A stretch of 45,033 nucleotides of DNA from Mycolicibacterium canariasense (GTDB taxonomy: Bacteria > Actinomycetota > Actinomycetes > Mycobacteriales > Mycobacteriaceae), in assembly GCF_002101555.1 (NCBI RefSeq), contig NZ_LQOL01000066.1, positions 1-45,033 on the forward strand. The letters run 5' to 3'. The notes below the pieces were generated by a model. It was given only the letters and a program-made list of their open reading frames with translations, did no database searches and was not told the origin of the DNA. How positions within the stretch are numbered: position 1 is the stretch's first letter; every line of letters begins with the position of its first letter. A program made the position numbers and the translations under genes. Below, piece by piece: positions 1 through 9,583 of the stretch.

Positions 1-54
1 TCCGGTCCGGTGATCGAACCAGCAAAAATGCGGAGAATTAAAACCGAGTCCTGG

Positions 55-1388
55 TTACCGATCTCTGACGCGGAAGGGGATGGTGATGAGGCGTCGGCGC
101 AGGGTGGCGCCGCGAGCCACCGCGTGTGCACCGCCGGCCAGGATGCCGGCGGCGCGCTGCAGGTTGTGGGCGATGGCCGCGCACAGTATCCAGGCAGAGT
201 TCGCCCCGAAACGTCCCGAGGGCATGTGGGCCAGGGGTCCGTCGATGAGGTCGGCGAACACGGTTTCGATGATCGCGTGGCGGCGGTGAGTGATGTCAGC
301 GACGTCGACGGGTTCGTCGGTGTCGGTGAAGAACGGGTGATATCGCCAGACCGGGAACAGGGCGTCGGGGTATCGGGCGTCTTTGACCCGGCGCACGATC
401 AACCGTGCCGTGATCGGAGTCTTCGTGGAACTGAAAGCGGTGCAGGTGGTTTCGGCGACTTCGGCATCGGAGATCCAGGCACCGGTGTCGGGATCGCGGC
501 GGGATAGCACACCGGGATCCACGCGGTGTCATTGATGTCGGCGATGGCCGCGACGACTGCGGCGGTCTTGGTCAGCACCAGCGAGAACCGGGCACCGGCG
601 CGGCGGCAGGCGGTGACCACGCTGCTGTTGCCGTAGGCCGAGTCGCCGCGCACCAGGATGCGCCCGGTGACACCGGCGCCGCGGGCGGTGGCGACGGCTT
701 GGGCGATCATGCGGGCCGCGCCTTTGCCCGAGTTGGTCTTGCCCGCCCGCAGTCGTGCTCCGGTGATCACCGGAGCGCAGTGTTCGGTGCTGATGGTGGT
801 CACCAACGGGGAAAGACCCTTGCGCAGGATCTGCTTGCCGGCGATTTTGGTGTGGCCGTAGCTCGCACCTTGTTTGGCCTGGCCGTAGACCGGGCGCAGC
901 AGTGAGTCGATGTCGATGAACACCCGCCCGTCGGCGCCGGGCAACAGATCGACACGCTCGCACAGAGCGCCCACGTGCTCACTGAGCACCGACTCCAGTT
1001 GCCGGGCATGGCCGAAGGTGAACTCCCGCAACAAGGTTCCGATGGTCGACGGGGCGTACACCTCGCCGAACAGGGTCTTCATCCCGCCGCTACGAACTAC
1101 GTCGAGGTCGTCGATGCTGTCCGCGCCGGTGCACATCCCGGCGATCAGCGTGGTCAGCTTCGGCGACGGATTGGCCGCACCGGACTTGACCCGCTCGCAG
1201 CTGAACCGAACTTTGTCGGCCAATGACGATGACAGTCCGGTCTGCTCGGCAAGGGCCATCACCGGTACCAGGCCTGCGCACGACACCAGACGCTCATCAT
1301 CGAAGACCGCCGACGATGCGGCGAACCTATGGGACACTTGCACCGGAAGTGCCTTTCCGAGTTGTGCCGATAAGTGCGTAGAGAACAC
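55..1388 (-). pseudogene. IS1380-family transposase, frameshifted remnant
   Basis: This is a DDE transposase of the IS1380 family, recognised from the stretch FIDIDSLLRPVYGQAKQGA followed by YGHTKIAGKQ and a downstream GDSAYG. The N-terminal two thirds read from a GTG at 1388. Near position 500 the frame is lost: upstream it ends in AWIPVCYPAAI, and the continuing DPDTGAWISDAEVAE lies in another frame that runs to a stop at 55. A small deletion or insertion around 497-504 explains this. The C-terminus also stops right after IPFRVRDR, which is shorter than I expect for the family. I infer an inactive insertion sequence. Terminal inverted repeats and target duplications could not be identified, so the element ends are not defined. 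Confidence 0.85.
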
Positions 1389-1484
1389 TCATCATCGCAG
1401 CTCAGAGGGCACTTTCCTCATTCCGACACCCCACGACCAGCCAATTCATCGGTGGATCGAGGATAAGAACATCCGACAAGTGGC

Positions 1485-1505
1485 GCGCGTGGTCTTGCCA
1501 CGCGC
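1485..1505. repeat. Short perfect inverted repeat upstream of the transposase remnant
   Basis: The arms GCGCGTGG and CCACGCGC flank a 5-base loop, TCTTG. The hairpin lies in the 220-base gap between the transposase remnant and the FadD stop codon. It has no T tract, so it could be part of an insertion-sequence end or a weak terminator. Nothing else was recognised in 1389-1610. Confidence 0.4.
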
Positions 1506-1610
1506 TAGACGTTAGCGACGATTAACATCTTCAGCTATTTGCAGCGGCGACCGTGGCTACTCGTCGTGACAACACTTCCCAAACCCGCGCTCCGCCTCCG
1601 GTGTCGTGCC

Positions 1611-3167
1611 TCAGCGCTGGACGACGCCGCCCTCGACGCCGGTGAATCGCTTGCGCAGCTCGGTCTTGAGGAGCTTGCCGGTGGCGTTGCGGGGCAGCTC
1701 GGGAAGGAGGTGCACTTCGCGGGGGCACTTGAAATGCGCCAGCCGTTCGCGGCACCAGGCGATCAGTTCGTCGGCGCTGGGTTCCTGCTCGGCGGCTGGG
1801 TCGGCCACCACCACCGCGACGACGCGCTCACCCCACTTGTCGTCCGGACCGCCGACCACCGCGGCGTCGAGCACACCGGGGTGACGGAACAGCACCTGCT
1901 CGACCTCGATGGGGTAGACATTTTCCCCGCCCGAGATGATCATGTCCTTCTTGCGGTCGACGAGCGTGATGTAGCCGTCGGCGTCGATCCGGCCGAGGTC
2001 GCCGGTGTGGAACCAGCCGCCCCGGAAGGCCTCGGCGGTGGTCGCCGGCTTCATCCAGTACCCGACGAACACGTTGGGTCCGCGCACCAGGAGTTCGCCG
2101 ACGGTGTCGGCCGGGACGTCCCGGTCGTCGGCGTCCACGATGCGGGCATCGACGTGCATGGCGACCCGGCCGATTGATCCGGCCCGCGTCGTGATGTTGG
2201 CGGCGTCCAAGACCGAGACCATGGGTGCAGTCTCGGTCATCCCAAATCCCTCGGTGAAGGGGACGCCACGTTGCTGCATGAAGTCGATGACAGTCAGCGG
2301 CATCGGTGCGCCGCCGCCCATGGCCAGACGCAACGCGGAGAGATCGTAGGAGTCGAAGTCGGGCACCTGGGTCAGCGCCGACCACATCGCCGGCACCATG
2401 AACTGGACGGTGGCCCGGCTCTCGGCCATCGCCTTGAGCGTGCCCACCGGGTCGAACGACGGCAGGATCACGCTGGTCCCGCCGACGTAGAGCAACGGCA
2501 ACGTATGTACCCCGAGCCCGCCGATGTGGAACATCGGGGCGACTGCGACAGTCACGTCGCTGCCGGTCAGGCCTTGTTCGGCGCCCAGCACGTTGATGGC
2601 GTTCCACAGTAGGTTGTCGTGGGTGAGGATGGCGCCCTTCGGGCGGCCGGTGGTGCCCGAGGTGTACATGATGAACGCGGGGTCGCGGCCCTCGACGTCG
2701 CTGTCGAGTGGCGCGGGCGCACCGTCGGAGAGCAGGTCGGTGTAGGGGATCTCGCCGTCGGCCGGGGCGCCCCCGGCCCGGAGGGTGTGGCGGACCCGGA
2801 CCCCAGGCTCGGTCAGCGCGCTGACCGCCGCCGCTGCTAGCGGCGCGTGGAACACGAACACGTCGGCGCCGGAGTCGGCGAGGATGTAGCCGATCTCCGG
2901 GCCGGCGAGCCGGACGTTGATCGGGATGGTGATGGCGCCGATCTTCGCGCAGCCGAGGAGGACCTCCAGGAACTCGACCGAGTTCACCAGCAGTATGGCC
3001 ACCCGGTCCCCCTTACGGACACCGAGACGCAACAGGCTCGAGGCCACCTGGTTGGTGCGCCGATCGAAGTCGGAGTACGTGAAGCTGGTGTCACCTTGGA
3101 CGAGCGCTGTGCGCTGCCCGTTGAGGAAGGCCCGTTTGGTGACCCACTGACCGATACCGCGATCCAT
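1611..3167 (-). CDS. Acyl-CoA synthetase (FadD-type AMP-binding enzyme)
   Basis: This 518-residue ANL-superfamily ligase should activate a carboxylic acid to its CoA thioester through an acyl-adenylate. The ATP/AMP signature YTSGTTGRPKG, the motif GFGMTE, the hinge region HTGDLGRIDADGY with DRKKDMIISGG, and the C-terminal catalytic lysine region RNATGKLLK are all present, so it looks complete. The ATG at 3167 is chosen because GAGGAGG lies 9 bases upstream; the frame is open further upstream, but without a ribosome site. It is the last gene of the leftward carboxylase operon, 127 bases after the acyl-CoA dehydrogenase. That context suggests it supplies a CoA ester to the carboxylase and dehydrogenase. 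The substrate is not predictable from sequence. Confidence 0.9.
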   Translation of the reverse strand: MDRGIGQWVTKRAFLNGQRTALVQGDTSFTYSDFDRRTNQVASSLLRLGVRKGDRVAILLVNSVEFLEVLLGCAKIGAITIPINVRLAGPEIGYILADSGADVFVFHAPLAAAAVSALTEPGVRVRHTLRAGGAPADGEIPYTDLLSDGAPAPLDSDVEGRDPAFIMYTSGTTGRPKGAILTHDNLLWNAINVLGAEQGLTGSDVTVAVAPMFHIGGLGVHTLPLLYVGGTSVILPSFDPVGTLKAMAESRATVQFMVPAMWSALTQVPDFDSYDLSALRLAMGGGAPMPLTVIDFMQQRGVPFTEGFGMTETAPMVSVLDAANITTRAGSIGRVAMHVDARIVDADDRDVPADTVGELLVRGPNVFVGYWMKPATTAEAFRGGWFHTGDLGRIDADGYITLVDRKKDMIISGGENVYPIEVEQVLFRHPGVLDAAVVGGPDDKWGERVVAVVVADPAAEQEPSADELIAWCRERLAHFKCPREVHLLPELPRNATGKLLKTELRKRFTGVEGGVVQR

Positions 3168-3294
3168 GTTGATTTGCCTCCTCGGCAGTTTTGGTTGACA
3201 AATGCTCGTTAAGGCAGGACCCGGCCCCGGCGGGCGACCGATCACCACTGTCCGTCTTGGTAGACGGAAGCGGACAGGAACGGATGAAGGATGC

Positions 3295-4449
3295 TCAGTA
3301 CGATCGTGGCAGGTTGAGGCTGTGCTGTGCCACGTAGTTGAGGATCATCTCTCGGCTGATCGGCGCGGTCCGCATCAGCCGTGCCGGGCCCCAGAGAGTG
3401 GCCAGCCCGTACTCGGTGGCCAACCCGTTGCCGCCGTGGGTCTGGATCGCCTGGTCGAGGGCGAGGATGCCCGCCTCGGCCGCAGCGTATTTGGCCATGT
3501 TCGACGCCTCCGCGGAACCGGGATCGCCGGCGTCGTGCAATGAGGCCGCCCGCTGGGTCATCAGCCGGGCCAGCTCCAGCTGGATTTTAGCGTGCGCAAG
3601 CGGGTGGGACAGGCCCTGGTGGGCTCCGATCGGCACGTCCCAGACCTTGCGCTCGCGCGCGTAGGCAGAGGCCTTGTCCAGCGCGTAGCGGCCGATGCCG
3701 TTTCCCAGGGCGGCGCCCATGATGCGTTCGGGGTTGAGGCCCATGAATACCTGACGCAAACCGTCGTTTTCCGCGCCGATCAGGTTCTCGGCCGGCACCC
3801 GCACGTCGTCGAAGAACAGCGTGAACTGCTTTTCAGGTGTCACCGCCTGTACCGGGATGAGGGTCTTGGTCAGCCCGGGCGCGTCGGTCGGGACCACGAG
3901 CAGGCTCAGCCGTCCGCGTCCGCGGTCGTCGGTCGCGGTGCGGGTGACGACCAGGATGGCCTCCGCCTCGTCGACGCCGGAAATGTAGTACTTGGTGCCG
4001 TTGAGTATCCAATCCCCGCCGACGCGCTTGGCGTAGGTGGAGATGTTGTGCGAGTTCGAGCCCGCATCCGGCTCGGTGATCGCGAACGCCATGATGACCT
4101 CGCCGCTGGCGATGCCCGGCAGCCAGCGTGCCTTGAGTTCGTCGCTGCCGAAAGCCTGGATGATCGTGCCGCAGATGGTGGGGGAGACCACCGTCATCAG
4201 CAGCGGGCAGCCGGCCGCGGCCAGTTCCTCACCGACGATCTGCATGTCGTAGATGCCGCCGCCACCGCCGCCGTACTCCTCGGCGATGTTGATCCCGAGG
4301 AACCCCTGTTCCCCGACGGCGTGCCAGAGTTCCGAACTCTTTTCCCCGCCGAGCGACTTGGCCACGTAGTAGTCGTGCCCGAAGTCCTTGGCGATCTCGG
4401 ACACGGCCTTGCGCAGCGCTCGCCGCTCCTCGGTCTCGTGCAGTTCCAT
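3295..4449 (-). CDS. Acyl-CoA dehydrogenase, IVD/LCAD-like (FadE)
   Basis: This 384-residue flavoprotein introduces an alpha-beta double bond into an acyl-CoA. It has the family's FAD- and substrate-contact segments (AITEPDAGSN, NGTKYYISG) and the C-terminal helix QTHGGNGLATEYG. The usual catalytic glutamate of the IYEGT loop is missing (the region reads TAPISREM), but a glutamate at residue 241 (NPERIMG) sits at the helix-G position used as base by isovaleryl- and long-chain dehydrogenases. AGGAG precedes the ATG at 4449. It lies between the carboxylase alpha subunit and the synthetase, 58 bases after the former. That order resembles accD1-accA1-fadE19 of mycobacterial leucine degradation. 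A branched substrate is inferred. Confidence 0.9.
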   Translation of the reverse strand: MELHETEERRALRKAVSEIAKDFGHDYYVAKSLGGEKSSELWHAVGEQGFLGINIAEEYGGGGGGIYDMQIVGEELAAAGCPLLMTVVSPTICGTIIQAFGSDELKARWLPGIASGEVIMAFAITEPDAGSNSHNISTYAKRVGGDWILNGTKYYISGVDEAEAILVVTRTATDDRGRGRLSLLVVPTDAPGLTKTLIPVQAVTPEKQFTLFFDDVRVPAENLIGAENDGLRQVFMGLNPERIMGAALGNGIGRYALDKASAYARERKVWDVPIGAHQGLSHPLAHAKIQLELARLMTQRAASLHDAGDPGSAEASNMAKYAAAEAGILALDQAIQTHGGNGLATEYGLATLWGPARLMRTAPISREMILNYVAQHSLNLPRSY

Positions 4450-4507
4450 ACCGCTCTCCTACTTCGATGTCACCGGCCACCGGGGCCGGTGACGGGTCCG
4501 ATGGTGC

Positions 4508-6532
4508 TCAATCCTGATCTGCACCGGCGGCCGCTCCGACCACCGCGAGGGCATCGCCGGTGGACACTTGCTGACCCACCTCGACCGAAAGCTCGGCGAC
4601 GATCCCGTCGATTGGGCTGACGATGGTGTGTTCCATCTTCATCGCCTCCACCACCACCAGCGCCTGCCCGGCCGTCACGACGTCGCCCGCGGCGACGGGC
4701 AGCCGGATCACCGAACCCGGCATAGGCGCCGTCAGCGAGCCCGCCGGCTTTAGCGCGCTCGGGTCCAGGAACCGTGGTACCTGCGTAAACGCAGTGGACC
4801 CGGCAGGGCTGTCGACATAGGCAATGTCGGCGTCGAGGACGACGTCGTAGCCGCGCCGCACCCCGCCGGTCTCCAGGACCACCCGGTCCGGCCGCTGCAC
4901 GAGCACGCTGACGTCTTCGACGGGCTTGCCGTCGACTTCGACCTCGACGCCGTCGCGGAGCAGCGCATAGCCCACCCGACGCTCGCGGCCGTCGGCGGTC
5001 AGCCATCCGGTGGACTGCAGTTGGGACGGGTTGTTGCGCCACCCGGCAGGCAGCGTCGGCTGGACGGGGGCCGCCGCGCGGCGTCCCGCGACCTGGGCGA
5101 GTGTGGCCGCGATGGCGTGCAAGCCCTCCCCGTCGCGGTCGATGAGGGCTGCGCCGAGGTCGGCCACGTCGTGGCGGTCGAGGAACCCGGTGTCGGTGCC
5201 GCGTCCGGCGAACTCGTCGTGGCGCAGAACGCGAACCAGCAGATCCCGGTTGGTGGTGAGTCCGTGGATCCGGGCGCCGGCGAGCGCGGCGGACAGCGCG
5301 CCGAGCGCCTCGGCGCGGGTGGGCGCCCAGGCGATCACCTTGGCCAGCATGGCGTCATAGTGGTGGCTGACCACCGAGCCGTCGCGCACGCCGGAGTCCA
5401 CCCGGACCCCGACGTGGTCGGGGATCTGCATCGTGCGCAGCGTTCCGGTCTGCGGCAGGTAGCCCTTCGTGGGGTCCTCGGCGTAGAGCCGGGCCTCGAC
5501 CGCGTGGCCGGTGATCCGCGGCTTGCTCACCTCGGCAGGCAGTGGCCGACCCATCGCCACCAGCAACTGCAGGCGCACGAGGTCGAGCCCGGTGACGAGT
5601 TCGGTGACCGGGTGCTCGACCTGCAGCCGGGTGTTCATCTCCAGGAAGGCGAACGTCCCGTCGTCATCGCCGCCGTTCGCGTCGAGGACGAACTCGACCG
5701 TTCCGGCCCCGACGTAACCCACGGCCTGTGCCGCCGCGACCGCCGCCGCGCCCATCCGGGCGCGCAGGTCGTCGTCGACGACGGGCGAGGGCGCCTCCTC
5801 GATGACCTTTTGGTGGCGGCGCTGCACCGAGCACTCCCGCTCGAACAGCGAGACAACCGTGCCGTGCATGTCGGCCAACAGCTGGATCTCAACGTGGCGG
5901 GGACGCTGCACGTACCGCTCGAGGAACACCGTGCCGTCCGAGAACGCCGACATCGCCTCGCGCGAGGCCGAGGCCACGGCTCCGTCGAGGTCGTCGGCCG
6001 ACTCGACAACCCGCATGCCGCGCCCGCCGCCACCCGCGCTCGCCTTGACCAGCAGCGGGTAGCCGATCTCGGCGCCGAGCTTGCGCAGCTTGTCGGGGTC
6101 CAGGCCGGTCGCGTCGCCGCCCGGGAGAACCGGCACGCCCGCATCGGCCATCATCGCCTTGGCCGTCAGCTTGGAACCCATCGCGTCGATGGCATCCGGC
6201 GGCGGGCCGACGAACACGAGCCCGGCGTCGGCGCAGGCCCGCGCGAAGCCGGCGTTCTCCGACATGAAGCCGTAGCCGGGATGCACGGCGTCGGCGCCGG
6301 TGAGGAGGGCGGCGGCGATCACCCGGTCACCGTCGAGGTAGGTCTCCGCCGGCGAGGAACCCGGTAGCCGGACGGCCTCGTCGGCATCGTCCACGTGCCA
6401 GGCGTCGGCGTCGGCGTCGGAGTACACGGCGACGGTCGCGATGCCGAGTTCGCGACAGGTGCGAAACACGCGTCGGGCGATCTCTCCCCGGTTGGCCACC
6501 AGCAGCTTCTTGATCACGGGCATCGCCATCAC
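4508..6532 (-). CDS. Acyl-CoA carboxylase alpha subunit (biotin carboxylase + BCCP)
   Basis: This 674-residue protein fuses a biotin carboxylase to a biotin carboxyl carrier domain. The N-terminus (KKLLVANRGEIARRVFRTCR) and the ATP-grasp glycine loop (ASAGGGGRGMRVV) mark the carboxylase part. The C-terminal VEAMKMEHT holds the biotinylated lysine near residue 632. It carboxylates biotin with bicarbonate and ATP and hands CO2 to the carboxyltransferase subunit. The start ATG at 6532 overlaps the carboxyltransferase stop as ATGA, which implies translational coupling and a stoichiometric complex. Size and layout match the methylcrotonyl/geranyl-CoA carboxylase class. The actual acyl-CoA substrate is set by the partner subunit. 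Confidence 0.93.
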   Translation of the reverse strand: MMAMPVIKKLLVANRGEIARRVFRTCRELGIATVAVYSDADADAWHVDDADEAVRLPGSSPAETYLDGDRVIAAALLTGADAVHPGYGFMSENAGFARACADAGLVFVGPPPDAIDAMGSKLTAKAMMADAGVPVLPGGDATGLDPDKLRKLGAEIGYPLLVKASAGGGGRGMRVVESADDLDGAVASASREAMSAFSDGTVFLERYVQRPRHVEIQLLADMHGTVVSLFERECSVQRRHQKVIEEAPSPVVDDDLRARMGAAAVAAAQAVGYVGAGTVEFVLDANGGDDDGTFAFLEMNTRLQVEHPVTELVTGLDLVRLQLLVAMGRPLPAEVSKPRITGHAVEARLYAEDPTKGYLPQTGTLRTMQIPDHVGVRVDSGVRDGSVVSHHYDAMLAKVIAWAPTRAEALGALSAALAGARIHGLTTNRDLLVRVLRHDEFAGRGTDTGFLDRHDVADLGAALIDRDGEGLHAIAATLAQVAGRRAAAPVQPTLPAGWRNNPSQLQSTGWLTADGRERRVGYALLRDGVEVEVDGKPVEDVSVLVQRPDRVVLETGGVRRGYDVVLDADIAYVDSPAGSTAFTQVPRFLDPSALKPAGSLTAPMPGSVIRLPVAAGDVVTAGQALVVVEAMKMEHTIVSPIDGIVAELSVEVGQQVSTGDALAVVGAAAGADQD

Positions 6533-8148
6533 ATCCGGAACACGCCGTAGCCACGCTGGCCACGGATCTCGCTGTTGTGGACCACGGAAAGGCAGAACCC
6601 GAGAACGGTACGGGTGTCGCGCGGGTCGATGATCCCGTCGTCGTAGAGCCTGCCGCTGTTGGCCAGCGCCAACGACTCACGCTCGATCTGGCCCTCGACG
6701 GCAGCGCGCATCTGGGCGTCGGCCTCCTCGTCGAACGGGAGCCCCCGGTCGGCGGCCGACTCGCGGGCCACGATCGACAGCACGCCCGCGAGCTGGGCCG
6801 GGCCCATGACGGCCGAACGCGAGTTGGGCCAGGTGAACAGGAAGCGGGGAGAGTAGGACCGCCCGCACATCCCGTAATTGCCCGCACCGTAGGACGCGCC
6901 CATCACGATCGTCAGGTGTGGGACAGCGCTGTTGGAGACGGCGTTGATCATCTTCGCGCCGTCCTTGATGATGCCACCCTGCTCGTACTCCGCGCCGACC
7001 ATGTAGCCGGTGGTGTTCTGCAGAAACACCAGTGGCGTGTCGATCTGGTTCGCCAGCTGAATAAACTGGGCGGCCTTCTCCGCCTCCTCGCTGAACAGGA
7101 TTCCGCGCGCGTTGGCAAGGATCCCTACCGGGTATCCGTGGATCGAGGCCCAACCGGTGACCAGCGAGGTGCCGTATAGCGGCTTGAACTCGTCGAAGGC
7201 GGACCCGTCCACGATTCGGGCGATGACATCACGTGGGTCGAAGGGAACCTTCGGGTCCACCGAAGCGATCCCGAGGAGTTGGTCGGGGTCTCGCAGCGGG
7301 GGGGTCGGTGGCTGTGTCGGGCCGGGCCCGAGCTTGCGCCAGTTCAGTCTGGCCATGATGCGCCGCCCGATCCGGATGGCGTCCTGCTCGTCCTCGGCCA
7401 TGTAGTCGGCCAGCCCGGAGGTGCGGGCGTGCATGTCGGCGCCGCCGAGCGACTCGTCGTCGGACACTTCGCCGGTCGCCATCTTCACCAGCGGCGGACC
7501 ACCGAGGAAGACCTTGGACCGGTTGCGGACCATCACCACGTAATCACACATGCCGGGGATGTACGCGCCGCCTGCCGTCGAGTTACCGAATACCAGCGCC
7601 AGTGTCGGCAGGCCCTGCGCGCTGTGCTGGGTGAGGTCGTTGAATAGCTGGCCCCCGGGCACGAAGATCTCGGCCTGCGTGGGCAGGTCCGCCCCGCCCG
7701 ACTCGACGACGTTGATGATGGGCAGCCGGTTCTCGCGGGCGACTGCCATGCCCCGGAACACTTTTCGGAAGGTGTAGGGGTTCGAGGCTCCGCCGCGCAC
7801 GGTCGGGTCGTGCGCGATGATCATCGACTCGACGCCTTCGACGATGCCGATGCCGACCACAACGCTGCCGCCCACCGGAAACTTCGTGCCCCACGCCGCG
7901 AACGGACAGAGTTCCAGGAAGGCCGTGTCGGGGTCGATGAGCAGCTCGACGCGCTCCCGAGCCAGCATCTTGCCGCGGCTACGGTGCCGGGCGACGTACT
8001 TCTCGCCGCCGCCACCGTTGGCCAACGCCAGCTGTTCGGCGAGCGCATGGAGCTGCGCGATGAGTCCCTCGCGATTCTCGAGGTATACCGGCGCGCGGGT
8101 GTCGACCCGGTCGGGCAGGACGTCAATCAACTTTCCTCCAGGTGACAT
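6529..8148 (-). CDS. Acyl-CoA carboxylase beta subunit (carboxyltransferase), GCC-like
   Basis: This carboxyltransferase of about 539 residues transfers CO2 from biotin to an acyl-CoA. The first crotonase-fold half carries GNSTAGGAYIPGM and LGGPPLVKMATGEV, and the second carries GASYGAGNYGMCGR, both typical oxyanion-hole regions. Around the first site it reads LFNDLTQHSAQGLP and DYVVMVRNRSK. I recall methylcrotonyl-CoA carboxylases having FFNQ and the SCTAGGAY form there, and geranyl-CoA carboxylase (AtuC) having the present style, so a longer branched substrate is inferred. The start is unsure: ATG 8148 lacks a ribosome site, while GGAGGA (8139-8134) sits 4 bases before an in-frame TTG at 8130. 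It is the first gene of the leftward operon. Confidence 0.9.
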   Translation of the reverse strand: MSPGGKLIDVLPDRVDTRAPVYLENREGLIAQLHALAEQLALANGGGGEKYVARHRSRGKMLARERVELLIDPDTAFLELCPFAAWGTKFPVGGSVVVGIGIVEGVESMIIAHDPTVRGGASNPYTFRKVFRGMAVARENRLPIINVVESGGADLPTQAEIFVPGGQLFNDLTQHSAQGLPTLALVFGNSTAGGAYIPGMCDYVVMVRNRSKVFLGGPPLVKMATGEVSDDESLGGADMHARTSGLADYMAEDEQDAIRIGRRIMARLNWRKLGPGPTQPPTPPLRDPDQLLGIASVDPKVPFDPRDVIARIVDGSAFDEFKPLYGTSLVTGWASIHGYPVGILANARGILFSEEAEKAAQFIQLANQIDTPLVFLQNTTGYMVGAEYEQGGIIKDGAKMINAVSNSAVPHLTIVMGASYGAGNYGMCGRSYSPRFLFTWPNSRSAVMGPAQLAGVLSIVARESAADRGLPFDEEADAQMRAAVEGQIERESLALANSGRLYDDGIIDPRDTRTVLGFCLSVVHNSEIRGQRGYGVFRM

Positions 8149-8257
8149 CAACGTCGATCTCCTGACACGCTACGTTATCGGTCATTAACATTCGACGACA
8201 ATGGGGTCGACGTGGCAATCGTGCCGTCCCCGAGTGATCACAGCAGGAGCAACTCAC

Positions 8258-9436
8258 ATGAAACAGCCGGATCAGCGGGAAGCGGAGGCGGCCGCAGCCG
8301 ACCCGTGGATGACGCCCGAGCGCATCTCGTTGCGCAACCTCGCCATGTCGTTCACCCAGAAGGAGATCGTTCCTCACCTGCAAGACTGGGAGGACGCCGG
8401 AGAACTCCCTAGAGAACTCCACCGCCGCGCAGCCGCAGCGGGGTTGCTGGGCATCGGGTTCGCGGAAGAGATCGGTGGCTCCGGCGGTGACCTGCGCGAC
8501 CTGGTGCTGCTCACCGAGGCCGTGATGGAGGCCGGCGGCTCCTCGGGCTTGCTGGCCAGCCTACTTACGCATCACATCGCAGTGCCCCATATGGCCGCGC
8601 AGGGCGATCCCGAGCAGATCCGCAGCTTCGTGGTGCCGACCCTGGCCGGGGAGAAGATCGGCAGCCTCGGCATCACCGAACCCGACACCGGTTCTGACGT
8701 CGCCGGCATCCGTACTACCGCACGGCGCGACGGCGACCATTACGTGGTCAACGGTGCGAAGCTGTTCATCACCTCGGGTGTCCGCGCCGATTTCGTGACC
8801 ACCGCCGTGCGTACCGGCGGCCCGGGCCCGTCGGGGATTTCACTGCTCGTGGTGGAGCGTGGCGCCGCGGGTTTCGCGGTCTCGCGGACACTGAAGAAGA
8901 TGGGCTGGCTGTGCTCCGACACCGCTGAACTCGGATTCAGCGACGTGCGCGTGCCGGTGGTCAATCTGGTTGGCCCCGAAGGCAGCGGATTCCTGCAGAT
9001 CATGCAACAGTTCCAAGTCGAACGTGCTTTCATCGCCGTCCAGTGCTACGCCACGGCCCAGCGCTGCCTCGACCTGACGCTGGAGTGGGTCAAGCAGCGC
9101 GAAACCTTCGGTCGACCGCTATCCACCCGACAGGTGGTGCGGCACAAGATCGTCGACATGGCCACGGCCGTAGACGTTGCCCGTACCTATACCCGCGCCG
9201 CCGTGGACCGCATCATCGCGGGTGACACCGACGTGCGGATGGTCTCGATGGCGAAGAACCAGGCCGTGGAAGCCTGTGCGCTTGCCGTCGACACCGCCGT
9301 GCAGCTCTACGGTGGCATGGGCTATCTGCGCGAGACCGAGGTCGAACGGCACTATCGCGATTCGCGCATCCTGGGTATCGGGGGCGGCACCACCGAAATC
9401 ATGAAGGAGATCATCGCCAAGCAGATTGGCCTCTGA
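8258..9436 (+). CDS. Acyl-CoA dehydrogenase, AtuD/IVD-like (FadE)
   Basis: This 392-residue acyl-CoA dehydrogenase starts at the ATG preceded by AGGAG with 8 bases spacing. It has the ITEPDTGSD and NGAKLFITSG flavin/substrate segments. At the C-terminus the usual catalytic IYEGT is IGGGTTEIMKEI, so the common base is a glycine. A glutamate at residue 255 (QVERAFI) occupies the alternative helix-G position of isovaleryl/long-chain dehydrogenases. The gene diverges from the carboxylase operon across a 109-base region that must contain both promoters. The context suggests oxidation of the CoA ester that feeds the carboxylase, as citronellyl-CoA dehydrogenase does in the Atu pathway; that role is an inference. 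Confidence 0.9.
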   Translation: MKQPDQREAEAAAADPWMTPERISLRNLAMSFTQKEIVPHLQDWEDAGELPRELHRRAAAAGLLGIGFAEEIGGSGGDLRDLVLLTEAVMEAGGSSGLLASLLTHHIAVPHMAAQGDPEQIRSFVVPTLAGEKIGSLGITEPDTGSDVAGIRTTARRDGDHYVVNGAKLFITSGVRADFVTTAVRTGGPGPSGISLLVVERGAAGFAVSRTLKKMGWLCSDTAELGFSDVRVPVVNLVGPEGSGFLQIMQQFQVERAFIAVQCYATAQRCLDLTLEWVKQRETFGRPLSTRQVVRHKIVDMATAVDVARTYTRAAVDRIIAGDTDVRMVSMAKNQAVEACALAVDTAVQLYGGMGYLRETEVERHYRDSRILGIGGGTTEIMKEIIAKQIGL

Positions 9437-9583
9437 GTGAAGCCGCCATTCGACAGCAGGAGCGTCGGCTTGGCAGGTCGACGAGACGGACCTTCCACCG
9501 TTTCTAAGGTAAGTCAACGGTGTGTCACGCCCCCTGCGGCCAATGCAGCCTTCGCCACCGGGAAATTGCATCCCGAGTACCAG

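Noticed and set aside
5021..6367. Long plus-strand frame opposite the biotin carboxylase
   Set aside because: It mirrors the high-GC codon pattern of the carboxylase gene and has no recognisable domain.
8174..8189. GTTA-N8-TAAC in the carboxylase/FadE divergent promoter
   Set aside because: Only four bases pair in each arm; too weak to call an operator.
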